From the NCBI GenBank assembly GCA_030727405.1, contig JANRBR010000019.1, forward strand, positions 1-39,899: a stretch of 39,899 bases of DNA. The letters run 5' to 3'. Below are positions 1 to 8,430 of this stretch, piece by piece. Both the position numbers and the translations under genes were made by a program. Each line of letters opens with the position of its first letter. The first letter of the stretch is position 1. The stretch is from Crocinitomicaceae bacterium. Lineage in GTDB: Bacteria > Bacteroidota > Bacteroidia > Flavobacteriales_D > Crocinitomicaceae. Below the pieces are notes generated by a model. That model made no database searches. It was not told the origin of the DNA and saw nothing but the letters and a program-made list of their open reading frames with translations.

Positions 1-17
1 TTGGTTGAATAGAAAAG

Positions 18-50
18 CAAAAAAAAAAGCCAAGTGAAAACTTGGCTTTT
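18..50 (-). terminator. Rho-independent terminator of the envelope operon
   Basis: A perfect 11-bp stem (25-35 with 40-50) closes a GAAA/TTTC tetraloop. Read on the minus strand it is followed by a run of T. It lies 20 bp after the stop codon of the last minus-strand gene (70-840). The stem is A/T-flanked on both sides, so it may also terminate transcription arriving on the plus strand. Confidence 0.9.
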
Positions 51-69
51 AACGAATAAGGTATGAAGC

Positions 70-840
70 CTAATAATTACCAGTTACTTTGAAGGAAACC
101 AAAACGTCACTTGGGAAATAATAACTATCATAGTTTAAGTAGGGGCATTTTGTTATGGTAAAAGTGCCGTTATTATTATCCGTCACGAAAACATTTTGTC
201 CGGCAAACATGGTGGCACCAGAATTTGTATTTTGAATTAAAACCTGGCTTGATGCCATGCCCGATGTTGTGGTGCTCGTCGAGTATACAAGACTTGTGGG
301 GTTTCCTCGAAAGATGAATTTATACGTTGCTGAACCGAATTGAACGGAGTAATGTTTGAATACACCCCCTCCGGAGGTCCCTGTCAATGTGGCATTATTC
401 GTTGTTCCAAAATCTATGACACCTGTACTTCCTGATCCATTTACCAAGTATGTATTGTTCGTAATGTTACAAGGCGCATCGATTTCGGTCGAAAAAGCAA
501 CCGGAGTACTTCGGATTAATTTCCCGGATTTCGTCCCAAGGAAACTACTGAAATAATAAGTCTGTCCTGCTACGAAATTGGAAGCATTCATCGTTAATTG
601 AACAACATTGCTTGTAATTTGATCTGTTTTTACCTGATTTTCTTGAATATAATGATTCGAAGATATTCCGGCAGAAAAACCGACCACACTTACATTCTTT
701 GGAGTGATTTGCTCCAAGTTGGCAGTTAATACAATTTGACCTGACGAATTTTGTGTAACGGTAAAATTAATGATGGGATCCTCTTGTTTCGTGCATGAGA
801 ATAGCAACAATAATGGAAGGGTAAAGATTAGATATTTCAT
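70..840 (-). CDS. Hypothetical lipoprotein
   Basis: Unknown function; a predicted envelope lipoprotein of 256 residues. I start it at the ATG at 840, because a further upstream in-frame start would overlap the preceding gene and put charged and hydrophobic residues ahead of a normal lipoprotein signal. From this start the protein has a short hydrophobic signal ending in a lipobox (LLLFSC), followed by KQEDP. The first ~110 mature residues look like an Ig/fibronectin-type beta-sandwich. The second half is Gly/Ser/Thr/Asn-rich and predicted all-beta. It is the last gene of a four-gene minus-strand operon, 10 bp after a beta-barrel gene, so a shared envelope role is an inference. No catalytic motif is visible. 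Confidence 0.75.
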   Translation of the reverse strand: MKYLIFTLPLLLLFSCTKQEDPIINFTVTQNSSGQIVLTANLEQITPKNVSVVGFSAGISSNHYIQENQVKTDQITSNVVQLTMNASNFVAGQTYYFSSFLGTKSGKLIRSTPVAFSTEIDAPCNITNNTYLVNGSGSTGVIDFGTTNNATLTGTSGGGVFKHYSVQFGSATYKFIFRGNPTSLVYSTSTTTSGMASSQVLIQNTNSGATMFAGQNVFVTDNNNGTFTITKCPYLNYDSYYFPSDVLVSFKVTGNY

Positions 841-850
841 AAAATAAAGT

Positions 851-1537
851 TTAAAAACGAATACCAAGTCCAAATTGATGATACGTTGTTGAGATAATGT
901 TGAAAGCTGAGGATGAATTTGAAGACACTACATTGTAATCTTCAGAGTAATTTTTTGCAAGGGTATATTCCGTGTAAAAGGCAATTTTACCAAATGCTTT
1001 TTCAAATCCAAGGTGAAATCGAATGCCTCCGTGCGCAAAACTTCGCGTATCACTGATGGTGATTGGATCCAAAATATTTTCATATACTTTACTTGTATAG
1101 ATCGTTTGATCTAAGCCAGCAAATAATTCTGGACCAAAATACAATTCTGGGAAATTTCTGAAGGGATTGTAATCAAGTCCCATTGCTAGGTCAATGGAAT
1201 TGAATTTACTGTAACTTAGTGTTGCAGGTACAATGACATTTTGGGACATGTTGATAAATGGATCGTAATAATACGTTTCTGAAAATGTATTTAAAATCGA
1301 ATCACTAGGCGCATATTTATAATATTCGATGGAAAATCGTCCTCGAACCTGGTAAAAATACTTTGAATTGAATTGCAAGGTCAGTCCTTTTCCTGGCTTT
1401 ACTAAATTTCCAACGAGGTTGTTTGGAATGGACATTCCCGCTTTAATCCCCACGTTTCCAACATCCTGACCAAAGGCATGAACACTCAAAAGGCAAAAAA
1501 GAAAGAGGTTTCGAATGATTTTTGTTGATAATTGCAT
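851..1537 (-). CDS. Outer-membrane beta-barrel protein, paralogue 1
   Basis: A 228-residue protein with a Sec signal (cleavage near HAFG-QD) and alternating amphipathic strands, ending in an aromatic residue (GLGIRF) as outer-membrane barrels do. It is clearly paralogous to the product of 1597-2259. Both mature proteins begin D-x-GNVGI+AG, share a PGKG motif and a FYQVRGRF block, and contain a 'GLDY' strand near mid-protein. It is probably a small 8- to 10-stranded barrel of the PorT/OmpW-like kind. The ligand is unknown. It sits between its paralogue and a lipoprotein gene in the same minus-strand operon. Confidence 0.7.
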   Translation of the reverse strand: MQLSTKIIRNLFLFCLLSVHAFGQDVGNVGIKAGMSIPNNLVGNLVKPGKGLTLQFNSKYFYQVRGRFSIEYYKYAPSDSILNTFSETYYYDPFINMSQNVIVPATLSYSKFNSIDLAMGLDYNPFRNFPELYFGPELFAGLDQTIYTSKVYENILDPITISDTRSFAHGGIRFHLGFEKAFGKIAFYTEYTLAKNYSEDYNVVSSNSSSAFNIISTTYHQFGLGIRF

Positions 1538-1596
1538 ATGCTTTAAGTTGATGTACAGTGAGTTTTGGATATTATATCAATGGATAAATGAGCATG

Positions 1597-2259
1597 TTAA
1601 AACTTGATGCCAATAGTCAATTTGTGATTGATGTAGTTAAACATGTAATCCTCTTCGATCCCCAAATAATTATTGGCATTTTCAGAATCGTAAATTTCAG
1701 ATGACATGCGCATGACGGAATACTCACCAAATACATTCAATGCACCGAAGGACTTTTCAAATCCGAAGTTTAATTTGAATGCAGTATGGAGGAAGGGTTC
1801 TGTATCAAGATCATATAGATAAGTCGGATTTGAATAGGTGAAACGCGCTAAATCCATCCCCACTAAGACTTCTGGCCCGCAATAAAACCAAGGCAATAAA
1901 TCAGGAAGGATTTTGTAATCGAGTCCAATAGAACCATCAAAAGTGCTAAAATTTTGGCAGGTAAAGTCGGCATTTTCAACTTGGCCATTGTTGTAGTTGT
2001 AGATTTTTGTAATGGTTCCTAAATTGCTTGGATTGTATTTAACGACATCGGCGGTAAATCTCCCACGTACTTGATAGAAATACGTAGAATTAAATTGAAT
2101 ACCCACACCTTTTCCGGGATTTAATAAAGTTCCCAGTATTCCATTTGGCATGGTAACTCCAGCTCTGATTCCAACATTCCCCATGTCTTGGCTGTGCACA
2201 ATCATCGAACAGGATAAAAGGAACGTGAAAAGTACGAAGCGTATTTTCTCAAATTTCAT
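1597..2259 (-). CDS. Outer-membrane beta-barrel protein, paralogue 2
   Basis: A 220-residue exported protein (signal ending near IVHSQD) predicted to be an outer-membrane beta-barrel, with a C-terminal aromatic strand (LTIGIKF). It is a tandem paralogue of the 851-1537 product, sharing the GNVGI+AG start, the PGKG turn, FYQVRGRF and the GLDYK strand. Its start lies 10 bp after the stop of the protease lipoprotein gene, so the two are almost certainly cotranscribed. Function unknown. The duplication, with divergence in the middle and loop regions, suggests two related pores or adaptors with different partners (inference). Confidence 0.7.
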   Translation of the reverse strand: MKFEKIRFVLFTFLLSCSMIVHSQDMGNVGIRAGVTMPNGILGTLLNPGKGVGIQFNSTYFYQVRGRFTADVVKYNPSNLGTITKIYNYNNGQVENADFTCQNFSTFDGSIGLDYKILPDLLPWFYCGPEVLVGMDLARFTYSNPTYLYDLDTEPFLHTAFKLNFGFEKSFGALNVFGEYSVMRMSSEIYDSENANNYLGIEEDYMFNYINHKLTIGIKF

Positions 2260-2269
2260 AACTGGGTTT

Positions 2270-3919
2270 TTAGTAAGAAATTTTCAAATATTCAGGAATC
2301 AAGTATCCTGGAATCGCAAAGCCAACACCTTCTGTATCTTTTCCTACTAATTTGGCTTGAATCACTCCATGAAGAACTCCTGTTTTATCGAATAATGGTC
2401 CACCGCTATTTCCACCATTCAAACTCATGCTCAACTGAAGGACATTATTATTGTTCGTGTTGCGTTCGTTTGAAATCAAACCAATGCTTACGGATTGACC
2501 TAATTCGACTGATTTCGGTGCACCAATGGTATACACTTCGGATAAATTCTTAAAGGTCTTTTCCGAAGTCAAAAGGAATGCTTTCTCGAAGTTGTATTCT
2601 ACTTTCAATAAGGCAATATCACGAGCGCGGTTGAAACGAACAATTTTCGCATCCAATGAAAGTCCATTTGCAAGCAATACTTTGAACTCTGCTTGTTTAC
2701 TTTCTAATTCACCTGAAATCACATGGTAATTGGTTAGGATGTACCCATCTTGCGTAATGGCGAATCCTGATCCGTGTCCACCATCTTTGCGTTTGATGAT
2801 GACACTAGCTAAACTAGCATCAGACAATTCTTTCACGATCGATGTTGGTTTTACCAGCACTAATGGCGCTTCTTTGAAACTAAAGTCGGTTTGAATACCA
2901 ATGTTATTATTAAACAAATCTGTTTTGCGCAATTCATGGAAACTTCGTGCGATGGCGTCTCCCACCATTTCAACGTAGTCAGGAGCAGAATAACCCCTTG
3001 TGACAAATGGATCCGAAAAATTATAGACCTCTGTAGAATCAATGATTTCGTCGTACATGTTCAATAAGTACCAAGAAATTCCTAATCCCAGTTTTCGGTA
3101 ATTGTTTGTTCCTCCGTAAATGATGAATTCATCCACCTTTTTTATTTTCGCTTGAACAACCATGGTGTTGTTGTCATCTTGAAAAATGCGGTTGATGGTA
3201 TCTACGTAACCTGTTTCAAGCAGGATGTTGAACAAGTCTTCAGAGAAACGCGTATCGTCTGTAAAGATGCTTTTCCCATCTTTTTTCTCGTTTATTGAGG
3301 TAGAGGCTGAGATTTGATTTTTTTTCTTTTTATTCAGTTTATCAAGGCGTTCTTGTTCTTTTAATCGTGCTGCTTCATCATTTTTCTTGCGAAGTTCAAT
3401 CTCTTCCAATAATTTTTGATCGATGTCCTCCGTGTCATTCACATAATAGACCTTAATATCCTTCGTTTGGTCCTTAATGTCAACTTTGATGGCATTTACT
3501 TTGATGTAACGTTGTGAGCTTTCTCTTTTACAATAGAGAATTTGATTGTTTAAATTGATTTCTTTCGGGTAATCCAATGACGTTTCTAAGTTAATCAAGA
3601 TTTGTCCATAACCCAAAACCATAAAAGGCAAATCTAAAACAGCCAATGGATAAAATGCAGGTGAACGACGGTAAGGACGCAACATGACGTGCTCATCTTT
3701 GTATCCTGGAGTTGTTACAACAACCTGCTGCAAACCTCTTTTATGAATCTTGTGTTCAAATGATTTTCCCTTTCCAATGTTTTCGCCATCAATTGCAACT
3801 ACGGTGGAGTCGTTTTCGGTGTTGAATTGAACGTTTTGTTTTTTAGGGATAAAAATGGCTGTGCAAGAACTGGTTAATAGGACCAATGCAAGGCTAGAAA
3901 AGCGTAAAAAATGGGACAT
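2270..3919 (-). CDS. Lipoprotein with trypsin-like (HtrA-type) serine protease domain
   Basis: A 549-residue lipoprotein whose signal ends in a lipobox with Cys19 (LLTSSC). After it comes a PEGA-like beta domain (~30-110) with a VAIDGENIGKG segment, then a hydrophobic patch around 90-110, a charged Lys/Glu-rich coiled coil (~165-200), a middle domain of unknown type (~205-350), and a C-terminal chymotrypsin-fold protease (~370-549). The catalytic triad is complete: His399 (TNYHV), Asp434 (ARDIALL) and Ser505 (GNSGGPL). There is no PDZ domain after the protease, unlike DegP or DegS, so it is not a standard HtrA. It is first in the operon with two barrels and a lipoprotein. It probably acts at the inner face of the outer membrane or in the periplasm (inference). 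Substrate unknown. Confidence 0.85.
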   Translation of the reverse strand: MSHFLRFSSLALVLLTSSCTAIFIPKKQNVQFNTENDSTVVAIDGENIGKGKSFEHKIHKRGLQQVVVTTPGYKDEHVMLRPYRRSPAFYPLAVLDLPFMVLGYGQILINLETSLDYPKEINLNNQILYCKRESSQRYIKVNAIKVDIKDQTKDIKVYYVNDTEDIDQKLLEEIELRKKNDEAARLKEQERLDKLNKKKKNQISASTSINEKKDGKSIFTDDTRFSEDLFNILLETGYVDTINRIFQDDNNTMVVQAKIKKVDEFIIYGGTNNYRKLGLGISWYLLNMYDEIIDSTEVYNFSDPFVTRGYSAPDYVEMVGDAIARSFHELRKTDLFNNNIGIQTDFSFKEAPLVLVKPTSIVKELSDASLASVIIKRKDGGHGSGFAITQDGYILTNYHVISGELESKQAEFKVLLANGLSLDAKIVRFNRARDIALLKVEYNFEKAFLLTSEKTFKNLSEVYTIGAPKSVELGQSVSIGLISNERNTNNNNVLQLSMSLNGGNSGGPLFDKTGVLHGVIQAKLVGKDTEGVGFAIPGYLIPEYLKISY

Positions 3920-3978
3920 ACGTATTTTATTGAAACGGTGAAATTAGAAATATTTTATTGATAGCGATTTTTTTACAT

Positions 3979-4007
3979 AAAAAAAGGCTGGTCATTGACC
4001 AGCCTTT
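3979..4007 (-). terminator. Rho-independent terminator after the SprB-repeat protein
   Basis: A perfect 11-bp stem (3983-3993 with 3997-4007) with a 3-nt loop is followed on the minus strand by a T run. It lies about 20 bp after the stop codon of the large minus-strand gene ending at 4026. It separates that gene from the downstream envelope operon, which therefore needs its own promoter. Confidence 0.9.
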
Positions 4008-4025
4008 GCAATTTTAGGATTGAAA

Positions 4026-7000
4026 TTACTCTTTCACAAATTGTTTTACCACGGCTTTATCATTGTTGTATAAACCAAGGTAATACGTTCCAGCTGCTAG
4101 TTTTTTACTCATTTCAATCGTTTGTTTCACTTTTCCATCCGTTGCGGCGATGTTAAAGGTGCTTACTAGTTGACCAGCAACATTGAATAATTTTCCTTCA
4201 ACAAAAGCTCCGTCTACTCCATCCATTTCCAATTCAAAAACACCGTTGTTTGGATTTGGATATATTTGAACGAACTGAAAGCCTATTTCTTCAAGGCTAT
4301 TCGAATTAATGGTCACCTCCATGCTTGAAATACATCCGTTTGCATCCTTAATGTAAACCGTATAAACACCAATTCCTAATCCTGAAAAAAGAGATCCGGA
4401 ATAATAGTTGGTTCCATTCATGCTATATAAATACGGCGTGTTACCACCTGCTCCAGTTACTGTAATGGTTCCATTCGTTCCATTCGATTGCGTCGTAGCG
4501 CATGTTAAGGTTAAAGGTGCTGGAGCGGTAATAGTAGTTGTAAACGTTTGTTGACATCCATTTGCATCTTTCACGGTAACCGTATAATTTCCAGCGGCTA
4601 ATCCAGTAAATGTAGTATTGGACACAAAAGTGGTTCCATTAATGCTGTAAGTTAATGGAGCACTTCCGCCTGAAGCACTTACGAAAATTTGACCGTTGTT
4701 TAATCCAGCACAAGAAATCATGGTTGGAACCGCATTTACACCTATTGCGGCTGGCTGCGTAATGGTAAAGCTTGAAGATCCAATGCATCCATTGGCATCC
4801 TGAGCGAATAAGGTATAATTTCCTGCAGCTAAATTATTGAAGTTGTTTGAAGATTGGAAGTTTGTTCCATTGATGGAATAACTGTAAGCAGCTTGACCAC
4901 CAGTTGCTGAAATCGTGATGGCTCCATTGGTATTGCCATGACAAATAATAGAACTAGTTTGTGTTGGCGCAACATTAATAATGGCTGATGCTGGAAGGAC
5001 AAATGTTCCAAAACCTGAACAGACTCCATTTTCCGTGATTGTATACGTATACGAACCTGGTCCCAAGTTACTGAAGATCGGCGTCGATTGCGGCGCCCCA
5101 TTGTTTAATGAATAAGTATAAGGTGTCGCACCTCCAGTTGCGGATAAAGTTACCTGTCCGCTATTTGAGGTACAAGTTGGTAAGAAGTTAATAGTCGAAT
5201 TCGTTGTGATGCTTGAACCACCAACAACGTTCATGGTCAATGATTTCGTATTATTACACACATTGTCATCTGGCGATGTTCCATTGACTGTTATCGTGGA
5301 TATGTTAATGGTATTGCTTCCGCTCACTAGTCCGTTCACATTGATAAAGATGGTATCTAATGCCCCAGTAGTTGTTAATTGATTAGACGTGTAATTGACT
5401 GATGAGACTGCACCACTACCAACTTGCCAAGTGATCACTCCAGATGTAATGGAGGTAGATCCAGTTTGTTCGATGACAACTCCCACTTGTGATGAAGAAC
5501 CACATGCTGTTCCATTTCCTGGTATGAATAGTTGTGAAATGGATGCATCCAATAAATCTGGATTCATCCGAATGGCACTCACATTCGTTTTTGTTTGAGA
5601 GTTATGGTAAACTCCTGCAAAATAGAATGTTTTTCCGTCAAAATCATCTATGGACATGTGGTGGTAATCACCCCAACGTGTATTACCTGTTTTAGATGAT
5701 GTTCCCGCAATAATCGTCGTTTCAGGCATGGTCATTTGTCCAAGTGGATCACATGGTTTTCTTCCGGTCATTTTTATAGAAGGAAAATCACCAGCAGTAT
5801 TGCTTGAAGTAGAATACGCCATGATGATGTTTCCAAATTTATCGATGTTGATGGATGGCATCCAACGACTCGTTCCATTTCCAGGAGCATATGTTCCTTC
5901 TTGATAATTCGTCCAAGTTGGAGTGGTGACATTCGAAGCACGACGTAACTCCACCCAGCGAACACCAGCTCGGTCTGCACCGTCTACATCCGTCGCTAAG
6001 GCAGCTAGGATTGTTTGGTGGTCATCAAAAACCCGCATTGGCGCTTTGTACATGACGGTCTCCCTCAGTGGATCTAAGGTGTTTGTTGTTCCCGGCTGTT
6101 TGATACAAGCAAAACTGGTTAATCCACATAATTTGGAGTCAATTTCAGCGATGGCAATGTCTTGTATTTTCGCAACTGAAGCAGTGTTTGCCGTCCAGTT
6201 AATGGTCATTTCCCACAATTCTATCCAGTCATTTGTCCCGCTGTCTGGAGATCCATTCGTGTGTGATTCATCGTCGCGGTGACGAATAAACAATGGTTTC
6301 ATTCCAGTCGGCGCTGGATTATCACCCTCTAGATCAACTGGTGTAATGGATTGAAATCCAAATCCATTCAACGAATACCCAATGGTTGTTTTTATAAACG
6401 GAGAGGTAGCTCCGGCAATCATTGCACTAATTTTCATCGCATAAACCGTTGGCGGTCCTCCTTGATTCGTACTGGCAATAAAGGCATCGGATGATTCACA
6501 GAAACCATATTTTGGATAATCTGGAAAAGAAGTACATGTAAATGAGTAGGTGTAATATGCTCCTTGTGGATTACTCGTTTGAGAAACGTGAATGAGTAAT
6601 TTATTTCCTGAACTCGAAAATTCGGTTAAAAACCATCTTTTTGCAGGTTTGTAATAAAGGACAATTGGATCGCCTAATCCAGCGGAACCACCTAAAGATT
6701 GCATGGTTACTGAACTGACAATGGTTGCACCTGTATTTTTATTAAATATTCGGTAAACTGCTCCACCGTTTGAATTCGTGGATTCAATCACCACGTTACT
6801 GTCCGCATCTAACGTTGGATCAGGAGGCGACAAGTTGGTTCCTAGTCCTTGGAATGCCCATAGCACACTTGCCGATGCATTTTTTTCGGTCGTCGCATGT
6901 TGTTGCCAAACCCAATCTGGATTGTGCGTGTTGCTTTGGTCCACTTCTACAAGTTCCCTCCCCTTAAAATTTGGTTTGATGAGCGCTTCATGTGGACTCA

Positions 7001-7130
7001 CCTGACTTGCTGTTGCGGGAACCAAATGAGAAATGGTTGGAGAAAAGTTGCCTAGAAATTCAGAGCCTTGAGCGAAAGCAAAGAAATTCAACAGTGCAAA
7101 TACACATAGGTAAAGTAATCTTTTTTGCAT
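4026..7130 (-). CDS. T9SS-sorted secreted protein with four SprB repeats
   Basis: A 1034-residue secreted protein. It has a Sec signal (~1-21, ending FAFAQG) and a long N-terminal region (~22-530) rich in Trp/Asp/Gly with beta-propeller-like blocks. A CARDB-like adhesion segment follows at ~540-640. Next come four SprB-type repeats (~645-950), each with a Cys near its start, a 'SATGG' turn, a 'YS+NG' strand, and in the last three a KDANGC/QDANGC end. A type A T9SS sorting domain closes the protein (~955-1034, YPNPNNGVFEL...GTYYLGL). The SprB name comes from the Flavobacterium gliding adhesin. Here it marks a surface or secreted adhesive protein and is not proof of gliding. The gene is monocistronic, with its own terminator. 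Confidence 0.9.
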   Translation of the reverse strand: MQKRLLYLCVFALLNFFAFAQGSEFLGNFSPTISHLVPATASQVSPHEALIKPNFKGRELVEVDQSNTHNPDWVWQQHATTEKNASASVLWAFQGLGTNLSPPDPTLDADSNVVIESTNSNGGAVYRIFNKNTGATIVSSVTMQSLGGSAGLGDPIVLYYKPAKRWFLTEFSSSGNKLLIHVSQTSNPQGAYYTYSFTCTSFPDYPKYGFCESSDAFIASTNQGGPPTVYAMKISAMIAGATSPFIKTTIGYSLNGFGFQSITPVDLEGDNPAPTGMKPLFIRHRDDESHTNGSPDSGTNDWIELWEMTINWTANTASVAKIQDIAIAEIDSKLCGLTSFACIKQPGTTNTLDPLRETVMYKAPMRVFDDHQTILAALATDVDGADRAGVRWVELRRASNVTTPTWTNYQEGTYAPGNGTSRWMPSINIDKFGNIIMAYSTSSNTAGDFPSIKMTGRKPCDPLGQMTMPETTIIAGTSSKTGNTRWGDYHHMSIDDFDGKTFYFAGVYHNSQTKTNVSAIRMNPDLLDASISQLFIPGNGTACGSSSQVGVVIEQTGSTSITSGVITWQVGSGAVSSVNYTSNQLTTTGALDTIFINVNGLVSGSNTINISTITVNGTSPDDNVCNNTKSLTMNVVGGSSITTNSTINFLPTCTSNSGQVTLSATGGATPYTYSLNNGAPQSTPIFSNLGPGSYTYTITENGVCSGFGTFVLPASAIINVAPTQTSSIICHGNTNGAITISATGGQAAYSYSINGTNFQSSNNFNNLAAGNYTLFAQDANGCIGSSSFTITQPAAIGVNAVPTMISCAGLNNGQIFVSASGGSAPLTYSINGTTFVSNTTFTGLAAGNYTVTVKDANGCQQTFTTTITAPAPLTLTCATTQSNGTNGTITVTGAGGNTPYLYSMNGTNYYSGSLFSGLGIGVYTVYIKDANGCISSMEVTINSNSLEEIGFQFVQIYPNPNNGVFELEMDGVDGAFVEGKLFNVAGQLVSTFNIAATDGKVKQTIEMSKKLAAGTYYLGLYNNDKAVVKQFVKE

Positions 7131-7205
7131 AGTTAATAGTTTTGAGCACTAAATATAAGACATTCTTTTCAATTGGCTATCTTCGTCTTTCAAAAAGAAT
7201 CCTTC

Positions 7206-7967
7206 ATGAAAATCATTTTGTCACCTGCCAAAAACATCAATGAACTAGCCTTTAGAATTGATGAATCAACCTTTCCAGTTTTTGAAAAAGAAGCAAACTT
7301 TCTTGTCAAAGACTTAAAGAAAATGAAAAAGCCTGATTTACAAAGATTAATGGGTGTTTCGATTGATTTAGCAGAACAAAATTGGCTTCGATTTAAACAA
7401 TGGAAAAAAGCTTCCCTTGACCCTGCTTCCACATTGACGGCTATGCGAGCATTTAGCGGCGAGGTTTACCGTGGATTTAACATCGAGAGTCTTGACGAAA
7501 AACATTATGGCAAACTTAATCAGCAAATACGCATTTTGTCCGGTTTGTATGGAATTTTGAAGCCATTGGACTTAATTCATCCATACCGCTTGGAAATGGG
7601 AACAAACTATTCACCGAAGCCAGATCAAAAAAACCTTTATGAATTCTGGGGAGATAAAGTGACCAAAGCACTTAAAAAAGAACTGTCAAAGGAAGAGGTC
7701 ATCATCAATTTGGCATCAAGTGAATATAGCAAAGTGATTCAGCAAAAGCTGCTTAAAAATAAAATAATCACACCTATTTTTAAGGAGTTTAAAGAAGGCA
7801 AATACACCATCGTTTCCATGTATGCAAAACATGCACGTGGAGCAATGGCGCGTTACCTCATCGAAACAGATTTGAACGATGTAGAAGATTTGAAGTTGTA
7901 CCAAACAGATGGATATCGGTACGATGATCTACAATCAACCGCAACTGAGTGGGTGTTTACACGGTGA
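7206..7967 (+). CDS. yaaA: YaaA-family peroxide stress protein
   Basis: A 253-residue cytoplasmic protein of the YaaA/DUF328 family, known in E. coli to limit DNA and protein oxidation during peroxide stress by lowering free iron. The family N-terminus (MKIILSPAKN) fixes the start at the ATG at 7206. An in-frame start 33 bp upstream would add residues absent from the family. Conserved blocks are present: LSGLYGILKPLDLI-PYRLEMG near the middle and a KHARGAMARY block near the end. It is transcribed alone, and its last 11 bp overlap the convergent DUF2452 gene. Confidence 0.95.
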   Translation: MKIILSPAKNINELAFRIDESTFPVFEKEANFLVKDLKKMKKPDLQRLMGVSIDLAEQNWLRFKQWKKASLDPASTLTAMRAFSGEVYRGFNIESLDEKHYGKLNQQIRILSGLYGILKPLDLIHPYRLEMGTNYSPKPDQKNLYEFWGDKVTKALKKELSKEEVIINLASSEYSKVIQQKLLKNKIITPIFKEFKEGKYTIVSMYAKHARGAMARYLIETDLNDVEDLKLYQTDGYRYDDLQSTATEWVFTR

Positions 7968-8430
7968 AATCTACCTCTGGATTTCGCTCCAGAATTTCCC
8001 AGGTATGATCTGCCAACAATTTAACCGTAGCAAAAAACAACAAATCCTGTCCTGATTTCCCCCACTGTGTAGGTCCAACCAACGAAAGCAGAAATTTCCC
8101 ATTCGATCTTTTGTACAAATGATAAGTGTGGTTGATGAACGGTTCAAATCGCATTTCACACTGATAAATGAAGTGGGAAATCTCTTTGCGTTCATTTAAT
8201 TTTTTCGCTTGTGTAGCCAACAGTTGCATTTGCTCATACAATTGTGCTAATTGCATGTCCGTTTGGTGCTCCATGGCACTCATTGCGCGACCTTTGATTT
8301 TCCCTTGGTCCTCTGGTTTTATGATCGCCGATCCTGCGTGATGGGCATACTCCAAAGAATGCGGGTTTTCCGTGATTTTATCAGGGTCTATGGGATTTAC
8401 AAATGCTTTTTTTCCTTCTGTTCGACTCAC
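7957..8430 (-). CDS. DUF2452 family protein
   Basis: A 157-residue cytoplasmic protein resembling the DUF2452 family (conserved NP+D...NPHSLEYAHHAGSAII and later GPTQWG). Function unknown. I choose a GTG start at 8430: it overlaps the TGA of the upstream FAD oxidoreductase gene (shared GTGA, 8427-8430), a classic translational-coupling junction. The longer open frame upstream of it is only a shadow of the oxidoreductase gene and is Cys/Trp-rich nonsense. The 3' end overlaps the convergent yaaA by 11 bp. A role linked to the oxidoreductase is inferred from coupling only. Confidence 0.85.
   Translation of the reverse strand: MSRTEGKKAFVNPIDPDKITENPHSLEYAHHAGSAIIKPEDQGKIKGRAMSAMEHQTDMQLAQLYEQMQLLATQAKKLNERKEISHFIYQCEMRFEPFINHTYHLYKRSNGKFLLSLVGPTQWGKSGQDLLFFATVKLLADHTWEILERNPEVDFTV

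Noticed and set aside
4400..5200. Repeated segments that might suggest a CRISPR array or DNA repeats
   Set aside because: The similarity is at protein level, in SprB repeats of ~75 residues. The DNA copies are diverged and there are no short identical repeats with unique spacers.
4829..6282. Several open frames on both strands inside the large SprB-repeat gene
   Set aside because: They are shadows of the 4026-7130 gene, with no signal peptides, odd composition and no spacing consistent with expression.
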